64,000 nucleotides of DNA from Mesorhabditis belari (lineage: Eukaryota; Nematoda; Chromadorea; Rhabditida; Rhabditidae). The position numbers were made by a program, and so were the translations under genes. A model generated the notes under the pieces. That model saw only the letters and a program-made list of their open reading frames with translations, was not told the DNA's origin and ran no database searches. Positions 10,873 through 24,189 of the stretch are shown piece by piece (within the stretch, counting starts at the first letter, position 1; the number at the start of each line of letters is the position of its first letter). The stretch lies in contig CAUEEP010000735.1 in the NCBI GenBank assembly GCA_958450365.1, positions 377,501-441,500 of the forward strand. The letters are read 5' to 3'.

Positions 10873-11975
10873 CTAAGAAGTCCGTCGACAACTAAAAGTC
10901 GACAACTCGTTTTGCAAGAATCCCTGAGCTTTTCAATTCTTTCAGATTGTCGGAAATTGTCGGAAATTGCCTTAAATTGCCTTAAATTGCCTTAAAACTT
11001 TAGCTGATAACATCATTGAACAAATTCTTTGTCAGAATTGTCAGAATCGGATTTCCTTGCAAAAGAAGTACGAGGTTTTTGAAATCATATTCGAATTCTT
11101 TTCACCAAGAACTTTTCCAACTCCCGCTTTAATTCGATTTGTTATTCTCATTCAACTCCAGGAAAGCTGATTAACTAACAATTGAAACAGGTTTTTTGCT
11201 GTTTTCCGAAAATTCTATATTCTCTAACCTTGGAGATCAGAAACGACAATGGAATTTCCCCATTAGCCCAATTTTCTTCAAGAAAAACAGTCTGAAAGAG
11301 TTGTCCAATCAAGCGGAAACGAGAAAAAATGAGTTTTATTTCAAGAAGTTTCTGTGTGAAGAGCAAAAACTCAAACAAAAGCCTTTTCAAAACTAGAATT
11401 CAATAGAAATCTAGAATCTAATTGTTTATGCAAAATTACAAAGCTTTAGGGATTTGCAGGTTCATTCAGGGAAAGGTGTTAATCTTTTTGTGTTTGAAAG
11501 CGAGTGATTCAGATGAGTTTCCGGGAATTGTTGAGATTATCTCTATTTTAGACTAGAAGATTAGCATTTTAGACTCTTCTAAAAGTGAAACTTTGATCTG
11601 GCCAAAGAATAGTTGCAATCCTTTAATTAGCAAAAAAGCTATAATGTCCTTCTTTGGATAATCCGTTTCTTAAAGCTTGGCAACTTTCGAAAACTAGTCT
11701 TATTAAGGAAACTAGCTTTCCTTAATATTAAACTAGCTTCTTTAAAGAAAAACTACCATAATCTTAAAGAAAAAGCTATCATTTCGTTGATAAATCGCCT
11801 TTTTCAACCAATGCCTTTCCTAAAGCTTAGCTTTTTTTAAAAACTATTGTAATCTTTCTTTTAACTTTTATACTTTTATCATCCTTAGTATGCTAACTCT
11901 TTGGAATCCAATCAAAGTAAGATTAAGAAAACTTTCTCACCATCTATTTCTTGAAGCCAGTTACTATACATTCCG
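10873..11975. other. Gene-free stretch
   Basis: AT-rich. Small overlapping open frames at 11,175-11,396 occur on both strands and have no recognisable domain. A 'gccttaaatt' run is at 10,968-10,995 and degenerate 'aactagctt' motifs are at 11,690-11,760. Confidence 0.4.
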
Positions 11976-11977
11976 AG

Positions 11978-12174
11978 TGTCCTCCCCCTCTAAGTGCCCT
12001 CCTTGCCAGAGACATTTTGCGTTTTTCTCGACGCACAATTTACTAATTAAACTGTTTTTGATTTGATTGGATAGAGGAGAGTTAGATGCATTGAATGAAA
12101 TCAAGAACAGCGGAATTGGTAAATTGTGCGTCAAAAAAAACGCAAAATGACTCTGGCTAAGGGGCAGAATGTAG
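11978..12174. mobile_element. Short fold-back element, about 195 bp
   Basis: 'gccagagacattttgcgttt' near the left end pairs with 'aaacgcaaaatgactctggc' near the right end, and 'gacgcacaatttac' pairs with 'gtaaattgtgcgtc'. The spacer contains nothing recognisable. Confidence 0.8.
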
Positions 12175-12179
12175 ACCAA

Positions 12180-13549
12180 TTCCTAAAAATAAGAAATTCT
12201 CTCCAAAATTTCTTATTTATTATAGATTTGAGTGAGCTTTAGTGATCAAAGCTTTAGTGATCAAAGCTCACAAGTCAATCCATTCAAGGATTAATAGTTG
12301 TAAATTTGTCTAGGTTGTAGAATAAACAAATTAAAGGGTGGAAATTCCTCCATTTTAAGAAAAGAGTTCAAAAAATTGACTCAGAGATCAATTTTCATCA
12401 CTTGGTCCCATCAAAAATCCTGGTATTTTACTCTAAACTTGCCCCATTTCTATTCCTGTCCATTGCAAAGTCTTGAAATAAGTTATTGACTCGAGTGCTT
12501 TTGACGTGTGATCTCTGGAATGGCCTTAAAGCTTTGCGGAGATCTTCCTTTTCCATCCCATCCTTCTTTTCCCCATCAATTTTCCTTCGATACTTTCACC
12601 CAATTTTTCCTTTCTCTAAATCTATTGCCCTAAAAACGCTCAATATCTTTCCAGCCGTAAACATTCTTGAAAGAATGGAAAGTGCACTAGATCCCACTGA
12701 ACAAGGGTCGCGTATTCTATTCATCTTTAGACGGAAGTCAACATCAAACTTTTGCTGGTTGTTTTTAGAACTTGTTGATTTTGCTATAAAAATCGAATGA
12801 ATAGAAAACGTGACACTTGTTCAGAAAACGAAAACGAAAGCTTGTTCTGGGATGTAGGGAAAATCCAGGGCAAGATAACCACAGGAAAACAAGAAAAAAG
12901 AGACTACTAACTGTAACAAAGCTTTGTATTGCCACTGAGAAACACTTTCGGACTCAGCGTTGCGCTGGAGCTACAATTTTTGTTATTTTATCTTGTGGAA
13001 AACCATTATTCCAACAAATTTCCTTTCTTAGCTCGCTGCTTTGTAAACAAGGAAATTAGAAAACATTTTTCTTGATCCGATAAGCTCGACTATTTCAGAG
13101 ATCAGACATTGAAATGAGACTGAAAATGAGACAAAAATATTGTTGATGCCGTGATGGCTGGGTTGTAAAGGGAAAAAGACAAATAATATTTCCAATTTTT
13201 GAAAAAAGGTGGCATATTTTGATGGAAAGAGGGGAGCAATTGGGGAAATGTATCTTGTTATAAATGACATTTGAAGAAAGTGGGAAAAGCAAAAGGAATT
13301 TTGATTCACTTATGAAAAAGTCGCACTTGGGAAAGCATTTGTGAAGAGACAAAACGGAATTGAAGCTCATGAAAGACATGAAACTTTAGTTTTTAGCGCT
13401 TGATTCAGTTCTTACAAGCTAGCGTTGGCAATCAGAAGCCAGGCAAGGTGTTTAGCTCCAAGTTTGGACCAGTTTAGTTCAAGGAATTGTTCAGTTCAAA
13501 GTCTTAGGCACACTACAAAAGTAGCCGGATAGTGCTTATTCAAGGACTT
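12180..13549. other. Gene-free stretch
   Basis: Open frames at 12,486-13,379 occur on both strands. They have no domain signature, and no chain of splice-compatible frames could be built. I see no gene. Confidence 0.4.
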
Positions 13550-14008
13550 GTAAAATGAGCTGTATACAACCGATTGGAAAGTTTTTAATAGATAAATGTA
13601 GTCAAGATTAAGGGCTACAATTTTATATAAAACTTGATACTTCAAAATAAATTAAGCGTGCAAAAACTACTTTTCAAAAAAGTGAGCCGGATAATTTTGA
13701 GTCACCTTGTAGTACACTGGTTCTTTTGGCTTAGGTTCTTTACTACGATACAATGAACAATAGGTATCTGGCACACTGTGAAAGGTGACCGTTTATTGGT
13801 TTAATTACTCAATCGATCTAAACCGATTTTCTTTATCAGGCTTTCTCATTGAGCTGATTCGTTTAAAAAGCTCAGTTTTACAGAGCTAAACAATCAAACA
13901 TATGAGGTTTTCAAAGGCTTGTAAAATGAGCTGTATACATCCGATTGGAAAGTTTTTGATAGATAAATGTGGCCAAGATTAAGGGCTACAATTTACTATA
14001 TAACATTT
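13550..14008. repeat. Dispersed repeat, copies 2 and 3
   Basis: 13,550-13,640 and 13,915-14,008 share 'tgtaaaatgagctgtataca' and 'attaagggctacaatt' with one another and partly with 10,760-10,872. They are direct repeats about 365 bp apart. Confidence 0.75.
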
Positions 14009-14502
14009 GACAATCCTGCAATTCTAAGCTGATCTGATCTGAGGTAAATCAAGTACACAATTAGCTTGGATTTGGCCCTGACCACTTGACTTACCTAAAC
14101 AAATCCAGAAAAAGAAAGAAAACCAACTTGGGTCGTCTAGAATCAGGCTTTTCAGGTTTTAAAACATACTTGATCTTCTAAATACAACAAATTCTATTTT
14201 TCGCAACAAAATTTTAAATTCCCGGTTACACCCTGACAATGTTATTTTCACAAGGCTTCTCCTGACCACTCTAGCTCTAGAATTCCAAAGCTTCTGGTCA
14301 GGCTCTAGCGAAATGTTTCACTTTTACTCACTTGAATCCTATTTCCTTAAAATGTCCCAAAAAACTGCACGTTTTCTCCATTTCAAGTCCTTTTTCTCTC
14401 TTTCCCTTTGGCTCTCATTCATAATTAGGTTTGGGTTGTCGCCAAGTGCCATCTAGGCTTCAACTATAGAAAATTTAGACCAAACTTCATCTGTAACAAG
14501 TC

Positions 14503-14893
14503 ATTACAAGACAGGTGGGTTTTTCAGAAAAGGTCATTCTAAAGTTATTCTTTTCTTATTCTAAAGTTTTTCTTTTTTTTTCGTCATTCTTTGCCTTTTT
14601 TAATAATGTCATTTTCTGTGAAATGATATCATTTTTTATATCCTTTTCTAAACTTGTTTTTTCTTTTTTCTAAATCCCTTAACAAAACAAGGAAGATTGA
14701 GTTGAGAAGTGAGGGTAAATATAGCTTTGGGATTGTGTTTACGAAGAAAATTTGAGGATCAGGAAGCAGGCTAGGGGCCAGAGATGAGAAGAAAAACAAC
14801 AAAAACCAAGGCATGACTTGAATCAGAGATAGAAAAAACATCAATGAGGTTATCGGGAATTTGGTATGCGCCCCGCGCCCTTTTGCCATTGGC
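14503..14893. repeat. Segment with an inverted, internally deleted partner at 62,922-63,105
   Basis: 'gtcattacaagacaggtggg' (14,500s) matches the reverse complement at about 63,090. 14,755-14,893 ('gatcaggaagcaggctaggg', 'caaggcatgacttgaatcag') matches the reverse complement of 62,922-63,062. The distant copy lacks the middle (about 14,540-14,750). The two lie about 48 kb apart in opposite orientation. Confidence 0.85.
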
Positions 14894-15086
14894 AATCTAA
14901 CTTTGAACTTGAATATCTTGGTGTTGGGCTATCCAATTTAAATATTCTTGGTATCATTGGATGCGCCAAGTCTTTCTCTATCGATTGGTATAAAAACATT
15001 TTAAATTGGACAGCCCAACACCAAGTTATTTGAGCCCAAAGTTGGATTGCCATTGGCAAAAGAGCGCGAGGCTTGCATAAAAGGTC
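14866..15086. mobile_element. Fold-back element with CCATTGGCAATCT arms, copy 1
   Basis: Left arm 'ttgccattggcaatctaact' and 'ggtgttgggctatccaattt' pair with right arm 'aaattggacagcccaacacc' and 'ggattgccattggcaa'. There is no coding content. The three short open frames at 14,629-15,198 are shadows. Confidence 0.85.
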
Positions 15087-15093
15087 TCACAAT

Positions 15094-15275
15094 AGCCCCG
15101 CCCCTTTCCCATTGATAATCTAACTTTGAACTCAAATTTATTGGTGTTGGGCTATCCAATTTAAATATTTTTAATATTTCCCTGTCGATTTTCACCAAAA
15201 CTTTTTAAATTGGACAGCCCAACACCAAGTTATTTGAGCTTAAAGTTAGATTGCCAATGGCAAAGGGGGTGGAGC
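15094..15275. mobile_element. Fold-back element with CCATTGGCAATCT arms, copy 2
   Basis: A second, shorter member directly downstream. 'ttggtgttgggctatccaat' pairs with 'attggacagcccaacaccaa', and 'gataatctaactttgaac' pairs with 'aaagttagattgcc'. The tandem placement suggests preferential insertion or duplication. Confidence 0.85.
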
Positions 15276-15299
15276 GCTTATTAAATGTCCCAGAATCTA

Positions 15300-17265
15300 T
15301 CAACGAAGCGCTTTAGGGCATAAAGCTCTACACTTTGACTTGTTTAGTGTACTGGCTTTTATTCCATAGCTCAAATATGAGATTTAGTCTTTACTAGGCT
15401 AAACTTTCTAGATCCAACTTGTCTCACCTTCTCAACTCCCGAGTCCAGATTTTACCATAGCTCTTCATCTGGTAAGATTAATCCTTGCCAGACTTAACTT
15501 GTCTCGAGTTTGCCCAAATTTCCCAGTTTATCACTTCCCAACCTTGTACTTTGTGCTTAAATAAACGCACTCTTCCTAATAAATTCGTAAATTGAAAGGA
15601 AAATGAAAGACTATGTTCTCAAGTTTCCAAAGTCACCCTTGAAGTACAAGGAAATTGTTGACACTTTTCCTAGTTCTCCCCATTCGCCTGAACTCTTGAT
15701 CGAATCTTGGTTTTGTGCCAAATTTCTTGTTTATCAAAGCCTTTCCCTAGCAAAGAGAGCAGACTTTTGCTTTTTCTGTGAAAGAAAAATAGCTGAAACA
15801 TGAGTTTTGCACGTTTAGAGATGTTTAGAGATAGAAACGGCTGTTTTAATCACAAAATCGATCAATTCAATCAATTCATTCTAGTCGAAAGGGCTTTAGA
15901 ATTGAAAATAGAATATTTCTGAGTTCAATTGATTGAAAGTCTATTCTCTCTTAGTCTATTCTCTATTTTAATTGACTTATTTAATGCTTTGGGAAAGCTA
16001 GACCCATTCTTGGAACGAAGCAATCGTTGCTCTCATTTGGGAAAAGCAATTAAAGAATTTCCGATGTTTACCCAGAATACACGATAAGAGTGTACAAAAT
16101 GAGGTTAAGAAAAGACATGAATGGCTTTTGATTAAAAAGATTCACTTCAGTAAACTTTAGGTACAAGCAGTTAAATTTAGCCAACTCAATTTGGTCAATT
16201 TGGTCGATTTATGGACAACTTTGTTTACAAACTGTGCTAATGGATGACTAAGGTTGTTCGAAAGACAGGTTAGGAAGCCAAGTTCTAGGTTAGGAAGCCA
16301 AGCTCAAGCCAGAAGCCAGATCTGGTGGGTCTGGCTTGATCTAATTTGGTTTACAAAGACTTTGACTGGACAGGAGCTAGACTTGGAGCTGGCTTCCGGC
16401 TTTGTTTGGCTTTAAAGCTGACATTGTAAAGATCTGACAATGCCACCAGTTTTTGAATAACCCAAGCAAGCTTTAGTACTTTGTTTATTTACTTTTACTT
16501 TCTTTTGAATCAGTTAAAGATTGCTGTTTTTCCCTGTCATTGATCCAGTTTATCGTTCAGCCAATATAGGACTCTCAAAACGGATTCGAATCATTCCGCT
16601 ATCAATATCTCTGACTAACTAATCTCCTATTAATAAATCCATCCAAAAAAAGGTCTAAATCTGGTGATTTCCTGAACATGATCCCAGTAAAAAGGGATTT
16701 CAACATATTTTCAAGGAAATACCCGGAAAAGACGGTAAAGACGGGAAATCACTTTAAAAATAACCCCCATATTTGATTTGTCTACAAATAGATGGCAAAA
16801 AGAAGAGAGAGAGAGAATTTTTGGGGAAACCCTCAATGTTTTCGTGTTTTCACGTCTCTTTTGTAAGTTTTTAATTCAAATCTTGTTCAAGACCAATGGG
16901 AAATGCACTTTTCTTCCCCCAAACAGAAATTTTGGGAGGAAAGAGACAGAAGTAAACTCTCAAGTAAACAGAATAGCCTTGATGTTGCACTGCCATTCTT
17001 TCCCCCGATGACAAAAAGGGATTTAAAAGTTTCCGAAAACAACTTGTGCTTCCTGACTGAATCCTTGACATTGCACTTTTTCCGATCCGCAAAAGTTTGT
17101 TTTATGTTTGAAGAGCCGCTCTTCAATCAAATTGTGATGTGAATGGGTAAATAGTTTGACAATTGTTCGCCTAGCTGTTGACAGAGCTTTGAATTGAGGA
17201 TTTCTACAATAGGCTTAAAGCCTGGAGACCAGGTAAGCTATCCATTTCACCTCTTGATCAAGTGA
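15300..17265. other. Gene-free stretch
   Basis: No gene supported. The frames at 15,603-15,803 and 16,778-17,142 lack domains and overlap on both strands. Short degenerate repeats with 'aagccag' motifs are at 16,270-16,400. Confidence 0.4.
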
Positions 17266-17267
17266 AC

Positions 17268-17525
17268 ATATCTACTACATAAAAAAGCACTCCGTCCGTC
17301 TGTACGGGCTTTTCTCAGCCGTCTTTGGACCAAAAAAGCTTTAAAAGGCTTTAAAAAGCTTTAAAAAGTCTTAAAATATAATATAGTTATGTCATTTAAA
17401 CTAAAAAAACGAAAATTCAAAATTGACTGGTCCTACGGGAGGTCGAACCCGGATCATCTACGCCGTAGACAAGCGCGCTCCCGACTGCGACAAAGCTACC
17501 GAGCCAGAAAAGGCTGGTAAGGTTC
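17268..17525. mobile_element. tRNA-like, SINE-like element, copy 1 (tRNA-like part on minus strand)
   Basis: The left end 'tctactacataaaaaagc' is followed by a TCCGTCTGT run. The right end on the minus strand shows an A-box-like 'cgcagtcgggagcgcgc', then 'cttgtctacggcgtagatg' and a B-box 'gggttcgacc'. The same order of parts (TCTACTA-TATA, TCTG runs, antisense tRNA-like tail) occurs at 52,128-52,350. The acceptor stem does not pair convincingly, so I do not call a functional tRNA. Confidence 0.5.
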
Positions 17526-19375
17526 ATAATCTGGAACGCTTTTACACATTTCAGACTAGATTATTGATATACTAAACAATCAAATGATTTAGGGAATCTC
17601 ATAGAAAAGAGATGAACAGTTTGAAGTTCCCGGATTGGTCCAGAATGAAAATGTTCCAAGTCTTCGAAAAAGCTCAAATTCATCAGTATCGTCTTTCTAA
17701 ATCTCAAATCCATCAATATAGTCCAAGGCCAGGACCAGAACCGGCTAAGTCAGAGATCAGGTCAGGCAAGACCAAGCCCAGCTCAAATGCTAGGTCCTGG
17801 CCAGGTCTGGTCTGGCTCACTGCCACGACAAGTACCTGGGCCCGCCAGAAATCAGATGTCACCTTGACTACCGGTTTGGGTCTTGACTTGATCAGGCAAA
17901 CGCCAGCAATTCGGTCAAATGCCAGGTCAAGCTCTGACTTTTGAGCTTATTCGGACTAGCTTGAGTCAGAGACTAGCTTGAGCTTCTGACTTTGTTGGTC
18001 TGACTTTACTGGTCTGACTGTGCTGGTCTGACTTTGCTTGTTTAACTTTGTTGTATATCAACGTCAATATAAGTATTCTATTCAAGCTCTTTCCCTAAAA
18101 AGTTCAATTGTTTTGCTGTTCTCTGCATTTCCCCATTAAAAACAAGCGGTTTTCTTTGAAAGATGTCTGCTTCCTCCCTTTTTGCCCTTTGTCCGATCTC
18201 TGGTCCGCTATTTTCCTGCTCTTTTTTTCCAATGGCTGGAATTTGTTGCTGAAAATCTAAAATAGAGAAATAAAGAGGCAATTCCACGTAGAAAGGACTA
18301 ATGAACTAAAGTGATAGGTTTTCTGTACTGATAAATATTTTTTTGTCTGTCTGGTGGGGTTCCCTATCCTCAAAACTTTGCCAAATTTGCCAAATCTTTT
18401 CTCTTTGCACTGTAAACTGTATGTCTACTTTTAAAATCCTTCCCAATTTCCGTGAAATCATCTTATTTTGATCAACAAAATTGAAAATTTGAAAATGTTT
18501 GACGGAAAATAATGGCGGAAAATATTTTTGACTGACCGAGGGTACTTAGATGGATGGATTGGATTAGCCGGCAATGGCCGGCAGTTTTCAATTCACCAAC
18601 CCAATAGTTGACTGTTGCATTGTACACCTGATACCTGATGACGATTCGGGTCATCGAAAATGAGCAAAGCCAACTTTCCATCTCATCTCCCATTTCACCA
18701 ATGAAATGATTCCACTAAATGGATTGTAATAGATTTTACTAAATGCATTTCCGAGTCAGGCCAAAGACTGAAGCCAGCTCTCTGCCTGAACCAAGCTCTG
18801 GCTTTGCCTAGTTTGATCCAACTTTCCAATCCCACCTGATGTGAAACAAGAATTTGCATAGAATTTCTGTTATAGCTTTTTTTTCGTTGTAAGAGGGAAA
18901 CTTTCAAAGATTATTTACAGAGTTGGATAAGAAGTAATAGCTTTTTTTGAGCGCAAACGGTTTTTGTGCTTTGCTTATTTACTGTTTTCTATTTTGGTTA
19001 TTGTCTAATTTACTCAAAAGTCGGATATTTAACCGCTAGAAATCTGAAAACTTATTTTTCTCGTTTTTCTGGTCTAAGAATGTTTTGATGCCTGCTAAAG
19101 TTCTGAAAAATTGTAAACTTTCACTGTCTGGTGTACTGAAATTTGTAGCTGAGCTTCGAGTTGCCTTTAGCGTAAGAATTCAAAAAGCAAACTCACTGTC
19201 TGACCCACTGAATCGAGTTACAACTGAATCCGATAAGGATTACTGAATAAACTTAGCTACAGTAAGCTAAACCTTATTCGATCTATTGCCCGTATACAGA
19301 ATTCGAGTAATGGATTGGATACTGTAATAAGATTTACTTCAATTAAAGGGCGAAAAGCTGCTGATATCTGCCTAC
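17526..19375. other. Gene-free stretch
   Basis: No gene supported. 17,700-18,030 is rich in degenerate 'aggtcaggc/tctgacttt' motifs. 18,566-18,606 carries 'ccggcagttttcaattcacc', the terminal motif of the mariner relics at 61.5-62.9 kb, and probably marks an eroded copy. Confidence 0.45.
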
Positions 19376-19377
19376 TA

Positions 19378-19850
19378 TCGTTTACAGAATACTGTATTTT
19401 ACGGACTACTGTACGGATTACTGTTTACGCACCATTGTAGAATACGAATTACTGTAGCTTACGGATTACTGTTACGGATTACTGTAGTTTACGGATTACT
19501 TTGCGGATGGCCGTTTACGGATTACTGATTACAGATTATGATAGTTTACGGGTTTCTTTACGGACTACTGTTTACGGATTACTGTAGATTACGGATCACT
19601 GTAGATTACGGATCACTGTAGTTTACGGATTACTTCAGGGATGAATGTTTACGGGTTACTGTCGTTTACGAATTACTGTAGTTTACGGATTAATTTACGG
19701 ATGACTTTTTACGGACTACTGTTTACGGATTACAGTAGTTTACGGATTACTTTGCGGATGACCGTTTACGGATTACTGATTACAGATTATTATAGTTCAC
19801 GGATTACTTTACACACTACTGTTTACGGATTACTGTAGTTCGGTAGCCTT
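19378..19850. repeat. Minisatellite, 'tttacggattactgtag' unit
   Basis: Roughly 25-30 degenerate tandem copies of a 16-18-bp unit (gtttacggattactgta) with frequent deletions. The open frame at 19,641-19,838 is a repeat artefact. Confidence 0.9.
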
Positions 19851-20454
19851 AAGTTCCGGATAACAGTCCCGATTGGTCAAAATCCCGGTCCAACACTTTA
19901 CCATTCCCACCTTTCCGTTACTGCCTTCCCCGTACCACCCGCAAAACCCCATTACGCTAGCCGTGATTACGCCTGCACCAGAAAACATTAAAAAATTCCC
20001 AATTCGCAGCGATTATCCCAAAAAGCCGATTAAAACACCATAAACAATTCTATTTCGAAAGAATGATTACATTTTGTGATGCACCAGATCGCTTAGCTTT
20101 TCACCTGTTCATTTTCATTTTCTTGTTCCATTCTTGGTACAGACTTGGTAGAATTCGGCATTAATTAATCTCCTGAAAGTGCTGGGTTTTATCGTGAGTT
20201 TTTCATTGATTTCCCGTGTGCTCGAAAAGTGTATTTTGTGTTATCGCAAAAGTTGTGCCTGGTAATTTTGACTAATTTTCTTACAGATTTTCTTACAGAC
20301 TATAGGTTTTGGGTTTTTAGAATTTGAAATGGATAATATCTACAAGTTTTGACAAGCTGACAAGCAAGAAAATTAGACAAGATATTCCATTCATTTTTTG
20401 GTCCAATAGATTTTATGCTATTGCTAGTTTTGACAACTCAAGCTTGCCCAATGC

Positions 20455-20520
20455 TATTTGCCATTTGCCATTTGCCATTTGCCATTTGCCATTTGCCATT
20501 TGCCATTTGCCATTTGCCAA
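20455..20520. repeat. 7-bp microsatellite (CCATTTG)
   Basis: About nine exact tandem 'ccatttg' heptamers. Heptamer repeats stay open in all frames, which explains three overlapping open frames here. Confidence 0.95.
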
Positions 20521-20645
20521 CAAGCCATTTGTTATCGCTATTTCTTTTATTCAATGTTATTTTTGATCGTCTACAAGTTCTCTTTAACATTTCTCTCTTT
20601 AACTTGTAGTTTAGTAAGATCTAGGATTATTTTATTGTAGTTTAG

Positions 20646-20797
20646 TACCGTAAATACTGTAATAGTACCCCACCCCGATAATGACGGTGCGGAGTATTAC
20701 GTAGTCTAGCTTTGGACGAGTTTTTCTCGACACTGGTTTATGCTACAATGCGCCCTTAGGTATCAAAAAATAGCTGAAATTCAGGGGATTCAATGAA
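20646..20797. mobile_element. TACCGTA-family element, truncated
   Basis: Begins taccgtaaatactgtaatag, then 'taccccaccccgataatgac'. The inner part ('ttctcgacactggtttatgc', 'tatcaaaaaatagctgaaat') matches the reverse arm of 10,182-10,448, so it seems rearranged. It ends near 20,797 without a right terminus. Confidence 0.75.
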
Positions 20798-23300
20798 TCA
20801 AAGTTAAAGGCGATTATGTGGTCAAATGTTTTGAGTTAACAATGTTGTTAAGTCCTACAATTGTCAGTATAGAGGTATTCAGACAATCGGCTATCAATAC
20901 TTGGCTCGAATACTTGGCTATCATGTTATAAAGAGATTTATAAGTTAATTTGTTGTCAGTTAAAGACACTATTCTATTCATATATCTACCATTACCCAAT
21001 TGAACTATAATATGTCAGTAAAACTAAGTTAGAGTTGAAGAATTCAGTCGATCTGGCATCATTTTGTAGTGAACTAGGCTAGCTTTTAGGATTTTCCAGC
21101 ATTCTTCTAGCAAAGCTTTTTGTAAATCTTGCTTAATCACCAATTTGTGAGTCTCAGGCACCTCAATTCTCAATCCAACTCAATCTCAATTCTCCTCAAT
21201 CTCAATCCTTTCCCCATTCGATTCTTTGTCATAATTCCCTATTCACAACTTTCTTTTCCCTTCTTTGCTCATTCCAAAAAGTTCAGAACACAAATTTCTT
21301 TGAAGTTTCCTCATCGTCGAATATTTAGAAGGTTTCTGAAGCGAAAAGGAGAAAACTTGGTTTGGTTGAGGAGCAAAACGTGACTCTATCTATATGTCTG
21401 TCTCTTTGTGTCACTCTTTGCAAAAAGGGAAGCGGAATTCGGGCAGCCTTCCCCATCAATTTCGGCACTGGGGAAAAGGATTTTCTCAAATTTCTCATTT
21501 CTCTCAAACTCCTCTTTTCTCTCGTTGGAGATCTCTGATCGGCTCCCCAGCTTCCGGAGAGTCTTTTTCAAGCAACAGAGCATGAACCTTAAGAAATTCT
21601 AGAGGAAATCTAGAAACTCAGACAGACAGAGAACAAGAAAATAGTGTGGAACGCTTAGTCAAAGCTTTTTTTGATCTCAAAATCTCCAAAATTCGCCAAT
21701 ATTTCTTAAATTTCTCTCTCTTTTCCTTCCTCTTTCAGTTCCTCATTTTAGAATTGAAAATATTGAAGAATTTCAGAGACTCAGAGACTCAGAAATATTG
21801 TTGAACGCTGTCAAAGAGAGATTTGAGTTTTCCGACTCTCAAATTCTCCAACTTTACTCAGTCACTCAGATTCTTTTCCCATTTTCAGCCATTTCCTCAT
21901 CCCGAGGCCTACGTGGGGTTTTCTCCAGAAAAGAGGCTGCTCAAAAGAGAGACTCAGAAAACAAGGCGGAATTGTTGGAGTTGGCAATAGCGTCTCTTTT
22001 CTTTTTTTCTCTTCTTCAAAATAAGAGACCAGAAAGCACATTTTGAGACCGCCCTCTTTTTCCGAGCAAAGAGAGGCTCAGTCATGCATTTCCCTGTCTC
22101 TTTCAATGTTTCGCAAAAGTTTCTTCTTTTCTCGTCATCTCTTTTGAATTCTGCTTTGGATATGTCTTTTAAAAGCTTTCCTTTTCGGCTTTTCCACAGC
22201 TTTTCCACAGTTTTTCCATAGCTTTTCCACAGCTTTTCAAGAACCGGAGATCATCGCTTAAAATCTGATTCATTTGGCAAGCTTTATCTCATTGAGTCAC
22301 CCGTTTTTCGGCTCTATCTAGCAACGATTTGCGCTTTGTAATTGATTTTTATATATTTGGATCAATTCTCATTTGATCTTTGATCAATTTTAATCATTTT
22401 TAATCATTTTTAATCAATTTTAATCAATTTTAATCAATTCTCAATCAATCCTCAATCAATATTGTGTCTCTTTTGATTTTAAATGCAAATTGAATTCGAA
22501 TTTCTCATAATAGACAAGTTCAACTCTTTAAATCTCTTATCTTGACAAAAGATGCGACTTCTTTGTCACATTTTTGTCATTTTCTGATTTCTTCCAATTC
22601 AATTTCAAGGCTTTTTGGTTCCTAATCGGTATTTGGTTTCTATTTGGTTCCTATTCGGTTCCTATTTGGCTCCTATTTGGCTCCTATTTTAAAGATTCCA
22701 ATGAAAGATTAGCTTAAATTTTAATTATCCAGAAATCGTTTCCCAATGTACACTTTGTCTTCCCAAAAGTTGCTTTTGATCAAATTTTTGTGATCACACA
22801 TCGCCGGTAGACCGGTTCAAATTAAGCGAAGAAAGACACAAAATCGAAAATAAAAAAAGAGAAATCGGGAAGTTCCGCTGGATTGGCTCATTCTTTTCCA
22901 CGCTTTTCCTAGTTTTGCCCATTGTCTACATATTGCTGATTGATTTTAGCGATGACTGTATGGCTGAGTTTCAATTGATCAAAAATTTATCCTTTTACAG
23001 CAATTTATCATTTCTGACATTGATTTTTGAGTAACTGACCTTTGTTTTTCAATTTATACTAAAAAAATCTCAACCTGAACCTAATTCCACCTTAATTTTC
23101 TCAGTTTCTTGACCGATTCCTCTGTCTACAAGCAGAGAATGCTAAATTCTATCTATAAATCAACTTTCAGAACAATCGGCTAAGAGAAGGCTGAGAAAAA
23201 GAAGGTAGAATTAGATTTGGCTTGGAATTTTCCCATGTCTAGCTTTCGCTTTGGCTCAATTTCTTGTTTAAATGACCATGAGCTTAAAGATATGGGGTCT
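20798..23300. other. Gene-free stretch, pyrimidine-rich
   Basis: 21,390-22,210 has a strong C/T bias and blocks such as 'agcggaattcgggcagcctt' that are not repeated elsewhere. No gene can be built. Short runs occur at 22,385-22,455 (ttttaatcaa) and 22,610-22,690 (tcctatttgg). Confidence 0.4.
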
Positions 23301-23316
23301 AGTACTACTTGTGAAC

Positions 23317-23525
23317 TTGGCTCAGGCTCAGGCTCAGGCTTAGACCTAGGGCTTAGGCTCAGGCTCAGGCTTAGACCTAGAGTTTAGGCTCAAGCTCAAG
23401 CTCAGGCTTAGACCTAGGGCTTAGGCTTAGGCTCAGACTTAGATCTACGGTTTAGGCTTAGGCTTAGGCTCAGGCTTAGAGCTATGGTTTAGGCTCAGGC
23501 CCAGGCTCAGGCTTAGATCTAGGCT
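23317..23525. repeat. Degenerate telomere-like tract (TCAGGC/TTAGGC)
   Basis: Hexamers alternate between ttaggc and tcaggc, with interspersed 'ttagacctaggg' spacers recurring roughly every 50-60 bp. A related tract lies at 45,389-45,512. Confidence 0.85.
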
Positions 23526-24189
23526 TTCAACTCGAGAATTCTTTCAACTCTAATCCTATCAACATCTATCAACACTTGTTCTCCAAACTCTCAACACTAG
23601 AAAATCACAAGTTCTCAAAATCACAAAATCACAAGTTAGCAAATCACAAGTTCTCACCTTGATCTCAAACTTCGTCACTCTCTAATCACCATGAAACGCC
23701 GGATTTGCCAAATCCAAATTTCCACTGACTCATTTTCGAAAGAAATTTCCGAATTTCTCTATTCATTGCTCAACATTTTCAATCTTTTATTCCACTTTTC
23801 ATTAACTTTTATAGCAAAATTTCAATAGGAAATCCTAGTAGGAGAGTTTTCTCAATAGAATCATTTCCGGATCACGAATTTCAAAACTTATAGTCAAAAA
23901 TATCCGTGCTTTTTGGATTAATCACGATCTTTTCCCAGTGAAGGCGGCTCTTTGAGCTCTAACGGGAAATTTCAACTGTAAATAATTCAGTATTTATTGG
24001 CTTCAGCTAAAAAATAAGTCTTTTGAGTGATATGAGTGGGTTAAAAAGGGTATCAAGGAAAGTTTTGTTTTAACAAAACAGAAACTGATCTGGATTATAG
24101 GGATTCTGGGATTATGATAGCAAAAGGGGGTTTATGATTTTAAAAATTAGTAAAATGATGACGTTTTCTAGGGTGATGAGTAAAAGCTC

